From assembly GCA_963995525.1 (NCBI GenBank), contig OZ023213.1:20546353-20610352 (forward strand): a stretch of 64,000 nucleotides of DNA, given 5' to 3'. This DNA comes from Escarpia spicata. Taxonomy: Eukaryota > Annelida > Polychaeta > Sabellida > Siboglinidae. This document shows, one piece after another, positions 60,610 through 64,000 of the stretch. How positions within the stretch are numbered: position 1 is the first letter of the stretch; the number at the start of each line of letters is the position of its first letter. Position numbers and translations under genes: made by a program. Under the pieces are notes generated by a model. That model was given only the letters and a program-made list of their open reading frames with translations, made no database searches and had not been told where the DNA came from.

Positions 60610-60715
60610 AATCGAATTGTCAACGGTTATAGACGGACGCAGTTTACTTCGAACCCCAGTCCTCTCGATTAACAGTTCGACGCCCTAACAGCTGAGCTAT
60701 AACCCAGTTGTTGTC
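60610..60715 (-). repeat. tRNA-derived pseudogene or SINE head (Asn-like)
   Basis: On the minus strand GGGTTATAGCTCAGCTGTTA (A box), CTGTTAA anticodon-loop-like text (GTT) and GGGGTTCGAAGT (B box) are spaced as in a tRNA. The anticodon stem has only four pairs with an eight-base loop and the T stem does not pair, so it is not functional. Confidence 0.45.
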
Positions 60716-60831
60716 ACAAACTTGCAGCTTCTAATGCTGTTGATCTGTCAACGCCACTACATCCAGATCACGCAAGCACGCCGGTGTAACACGTGCCCTC
60801 GTGAATTTCCCTTTCAGCTTTTTCGAAAGTG

Positions 60832-61210
60832 TTATGTTGATAATAACTCCTCTACCTTTCTCGACGCATTAGCTCCCGCTTGTATCCGACGTCGCACCCC
60901 TACCTCTGTAAACCCATTTCCCATATTCATTCCTCCAAGGTACTCAAAGCCATCCACACACTTGATCTCCTTCCCATCCAATCTGATTTTCAACTCCTCT
61001 CTCTGGTGTCCAGCCCACATCATTTCTGTCTTCTCCAGGCTCAATCTAAGCCCATGTTTCTTGAACATCTCCTTCCATTTCTCCAGCACTTCTTGTAGTT
61101 CTTGTTTGCTCTCTGCTATTGTGACCATATCTTCTGCATACATCATCGTCATGAAAACATCCTTCATACTGATCTTCCTGTTGGCTAGTTTCATCACCAC
61201 AATAACCAGT
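60832..61210 (-). pseudogene. LINE reverse-transcriptase fragment (motif C to thumb)
   Basis: Minus strand: DVFMTMMYAEDMVTIAESKQ (YADD changed to YAED), ELQEVLEKWKEMFKKHGLRL, SLEKTEMMWAGHQ, DGFEYLGGMNMGNG and VRRRIQAGANASRKVE. This is a reverse-transcriptase segment of an RTE- or I-like LINE different from the other LINEs here. No motif A or B remains. Confidence 0.7.
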
Positions 61211-61447
61211 ATAGGGCTAAGGGCACGTCAATGATTCAAACCGATTTTTAACAGGAAGCCCTTCAGACAACCACATCCAACCACAACTTTGTTCTCTGTA
61301 GCGGTCGCAGGTGAAAGCGAGAGTGTGAAGCGCATGCACTACAAACTACTCCCTACACTACGACACTAGACACATCTCACAGACCTTTACCACACCACAA
61401 CTCAACATACGTTAGTGAAAAAGATCAGTAAGGTATTAAGTAAGTAC

Positions 61448-61660
61448 CTGCAGGAAGACTTCGTGACGTAGTGAGATGATCTTGGCGAAGCTCTGCCAGC
61501 CGGTAATAGTGGACCGTCTTAGAGCAGTCTGCAGCGGGTCCGGCAGCACGATGGCGTTGTACAGTGTTTCTTGGTTCGGTCTCATCTTAGACTCGTGGCC
61601 TAACATCCGCGAGTCTGTCAGAACGACAAGGATCTTGTGAAGGATGATGTGATTTATTGT
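61448..61660 (-). CDS. Type I membrane protein, upstream exon
   Basis: 213 nt, phase 0 at both ends. Acceptor TTATTTCTCACAG (AG at 61662-61661), donor CTGCAG|GTACTT. Encodes TINHIILHKILVVLTDSRML, GHESKMRPNQETLYNAIVLP, DPLQTALRRSTITGWQSFAK and IISLRHEVFLQ. It continues in frame into the 52026 exon as HEVFLQ-VWRSSG. Further exons must lie beyond the window or in 61,700-64,000, where none was recognised. The family is not recognised. Confidence 0.72.
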
Positions 61661-61737
61661 CTGTGAGAAATAACTCGAATAACAATAATAATTATGTAGT
61701 TGTAAGAGCGGGCGTGGGTAGGAGCATGTCTGGGTGT

Positions 61738-62010
61738 GTGTGTGCGTGTGTGCGTGCGTGCGTGCGTGCGTGCGTGCGTGTGTCTGTGTGGATGCTTGTG
61801 TGTATGTTGGCGGATGGGAGTGAGCGTTTGTGTGTGATAGAGCGCGCGCGTGCATGTTGGTTGATGGATGAGTTCGTGCGTGCGTGGGTCTTTGGGCGAG
61901 CGAGGGTGTGTATGTGTGTGAACGCGTGTGCGCGCGCGTGTGTGTGCTTGTGCTGGTGTGCTTGTGGGTGTGTGGGTGGATGGATGCATGCATGTGTGAG
62001 AGAGAACGCA
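61738..62010 (+). repeat. (GCGT)n/(GT)-rich imperfect microsatellite
   Basis: A perfect GCGT run at about 61,755-61,785 within GT-rich sequence. It lies about 75 bp upstream of the acceptor of the 61,660 exon, so the intron end is CA/CG-rich on the coding strand. Confidence 0.85.
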
Positions 62011-62344
62011 CCCGTACATGTCTGTGCGTGTGTTCCTTCATTTAAGCTTGCATGGATACATCAAAGGAATAGACGTGCTACAATAACTGACGAATCACAA
62101 CTCTCCCGAGTCTCTTCTCACGACACCGACAGAATATTTGGCTTTCGTGCTAAGTAAAGTAAATCGTAAAACAGCACGACCAAATTTTTATTTACCACGC
62201 TTACAAGACGCTCCGGATACAAAAACAGGACATTGTTCCCGTAGTTAAAAAAAACGTTGCTTCTTTTTTTCAGCAACGAGCAATATATCTATATTTAAAG
62301 CTGCCAGGGGAACAATCGATTGTGCACCGTGCGCGACTGAGAGT

Positions 62345-62415
62345 GTAGTTGCTGGCGCGTCGCTGACTTATAGCACGTTGGTTTGGTGAGAAACTAGGCA
62401 GACCGGGTTCATACA
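62345..62415 (+). repeat. tRNA-derived SINE-like remnant
   Basis: TAGCACGTTGGTTTGGTGAG (A-box-like) followed by AGACCGGGTTCATACAAC (B-box-like). Confidence 0.3.
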
Positions 62416-62582
62416 ACAATAAACTATTTCCGTTTTCGCGTTATCTGCCAGAAGATCGTCGTCTGCCAAGTTGACTGGCGTAGAAACAGTTCGTCATTGC
62501 CCTCACGCAATGGGTGCTTCCTGTACGCAATGCACTTTTATCCAATATTTTGATTGCCAACGCATATAAAGTATTACTAAAA

Positions 62583-62630
62583 GGAGCAGCAGCAGCGACT
62601 GCAGCAGCAGCAGCAGCAGCAGCAGCAGAT
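62583..62630 (+). repeat. (CAG)n triplet repeat
   Basis: About 14 CAG/CGA/CTG units with one interruption. Alanine and other homopolymer open frames over it are artefacts. Confidence 0.9.
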
Positions 62631-62639
62631 GTCATTGGT

Positions 62640-64000
62640 GTCATTTGTGTTATTACAGTGTATTGTTTTAACTGTTTGTAAATTGGTATTATTATTGTTG
62701 TTGTTGTATTAGAGAGGAATGAATATGTATCACAATTGCACTAGGCCCCCTTCTTACTTAACGTACATACTTAATGTCACAATTGTACCATTTCCATACT
62801 TCTTAATTTATATATTAACTCTTTCTCTATTTTTTATTTCGAACTAATCCAAACTATTTATATCATACATAATTATACTGTTTGGGGGTGAACCATTGAT
62901 GAATAGAACACTTCTGTTTAACCCCTTTCCAACAACTCTGTATTGTTTACTTTCTACATGTTGGAAAATATGTTGTATTTATGTAATGTTTTAATTTGTG
63001 CCGTTCGGTTGTTGGAAATACGTTACTGACTGATTAATTGATTGATTGATTGGTTGATTGAACTGATCGTAGATGGACATAGGTAGATTAATGCATATGG
63101 AGATACCTACTTGCATTTTCTGGGTTTCCAAGAAAACAAAGCTTTAACCATAGGTTGTATTTAATTAAAATATGTTGTATTTGTTTAAGAATATGAAACC
63201 TTAATGCGTGTAACAAAGTTAAAGAAATGTGTAGTGTTTATATAGTACTAATTAACTTTATGAATATTAATTTTTCATAATTTATTAATGTATTAATCAG
63301 ATAATTTACATACATAAGCTCACTAATGTATTCCGTTTACTACAACACATACTGTGACAGTAGTAAATTTCAGGCAGCCATCATTCCAGAAAGAAAGCGA
63401 CTTATTTTTACGCTGCAGCGTGTCTTGACACAAATGGAAATTGAAAAACGTCGCCAGAAGTGTTGATAATAAAGTGTGCATATGCTCTCTCGCCAACACA
63501 TTTACGTCTACTATCAGAGGTGAAGGATACTACACTGTGGGCACGATGTAACCGCTGCGTCGGCTTCGGCTGTGTAGCCAATGTGACACGTAAGATGGAT
63601 GGATGGGTATGCAAACGCGATCAATGCTCTGCGCGCGACATAAAAACGACGTGAAATGGTGTAAAAACGACGCAACAAGACGGATCCGATCGTGGTAAGA
63701 CTACATTTAGTGTCCGCCAGCCATTACCCTTGCTATTACCTAAAGAGTCCCCTTGAAAATAGCGTTTTGGGGTGGTGTGTGGATTAGTTTCGAGCACTTT
63801 TACATGGGACACGTTGGACCAGTGAATGTTGAACGTACCACTGCATTATATATTTCACGCGGTAGCAATAAATATACGCTAGTCGCTCGCGTGTTCGCAC
63901 AGTGGTATTTTGCAGAACGAACCAATATTTCTAAATCCGTCACCAGATTGGGACGAAATTGAGGGGTATTAGGATTTTCTTTAAAACAAGGGATGTAGTT
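62640..64000. other. No recognisable gene
   Basis: AT-rich, non-coding. A short GATT run lies at 63,030-63,058. Open frames after 63,400 have no recognisable content on either strand. Confidence 0.4.

Noticed and set aside
60610..60715. tRNA-Asn gene on the minus strand
   Set aside because: Anticodon arm has four pairs with an eight-base loop and the T arm does not pair; pseudogene or SINE head.
61436..62041. 201-codon minus-strand frame taken whole
   Set aside because: Only 61448-61660 is coding; the N-terminal His/Thr-rich part is the GT/GCGT microsatellite upstream of the splice acceptor.

Overview
The window is intron-rich, repeat-rich animal DNA, most likely from an invertebrate bilaterian. 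The evidence is split coding regions with GT-AG junctions that keep reading phase, tRNA-derived SINE heads, and decayed copies of RTE, CR1 and L2-like LINEs, Tc1, pogo, hAT, P-type and probable Academ transposons. The phylum cannot be named from this sequence alone. No rRNA gene, intact tRNA gene, CRISPR array or prokaryotic operon is visible.

Region 1 (about 300-7,100, plus strand) is the 3' end of an SR-repeat splicing-regulator gene of the Srrm2/3/4 family. Exons at 313-534, 1572-1802, 2323-2490 and 5998-6163 splice in one phase (2) and encode RS repeats followed by the complete eMIC (enhancer of microexons) signature. A further in-phase exon with its own stop, 4670-4763, lies between the two eMIC exons. 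The last intron could therefore switch between eMIC-complete and eMIC-truncated proteins.

Region 2 (7,100-22,000) is a transposon graveyard. It holds an almost complete RTE-type LINE on the minus strand, and a foldback-type element of about 3.2 kb whose long inverted repeats are built from a short CTAAATGTGAAA-like motif and which carries a decayed OTU-protease plus F-box-like gene. It also holds pogo and Tc1 remnants, a composite dispersed repeat with large pyrimidine microsatellites, and one L2-like LINE inserted into another.

Region 3 (23,200-28,400, plus strand) contains two tandem paralogous small genes for single PLAT/LH2-domain proteins with identical intron phases (1 then 2). The first has a full three-exon model with signal peptide (145 aa). 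The first exon of the second was not found.

Region 4 (28,500-40,600) is more repeats: a 43-bp minisatellite, two more copies of the composite repeat, a Tc1 remnant interrupted by a hairpin-forming insertion, LINE fragments, GAT/ATC-rich tracts and a 36-38-bp minisatellite.

Region 5 (40,631-61,660, minus strand) holds the last four exons of an unrecognised type I membrane protein gene (exons 61660-61448, 52026-51886, 42250-42070, 40935-40631). Its introns have absorbed an 8.6-kb Academ-like DNA transposon (43,124-51,686) with two divergent related genes and a decayed hAT transposase, a P-element/THAP remnant, a CR1 LINE with an esterase-type ORF1, and smaller LINE and SINE pieces. From 61.7 kb to the end only simple repeats and a SINE remnant are recognised.
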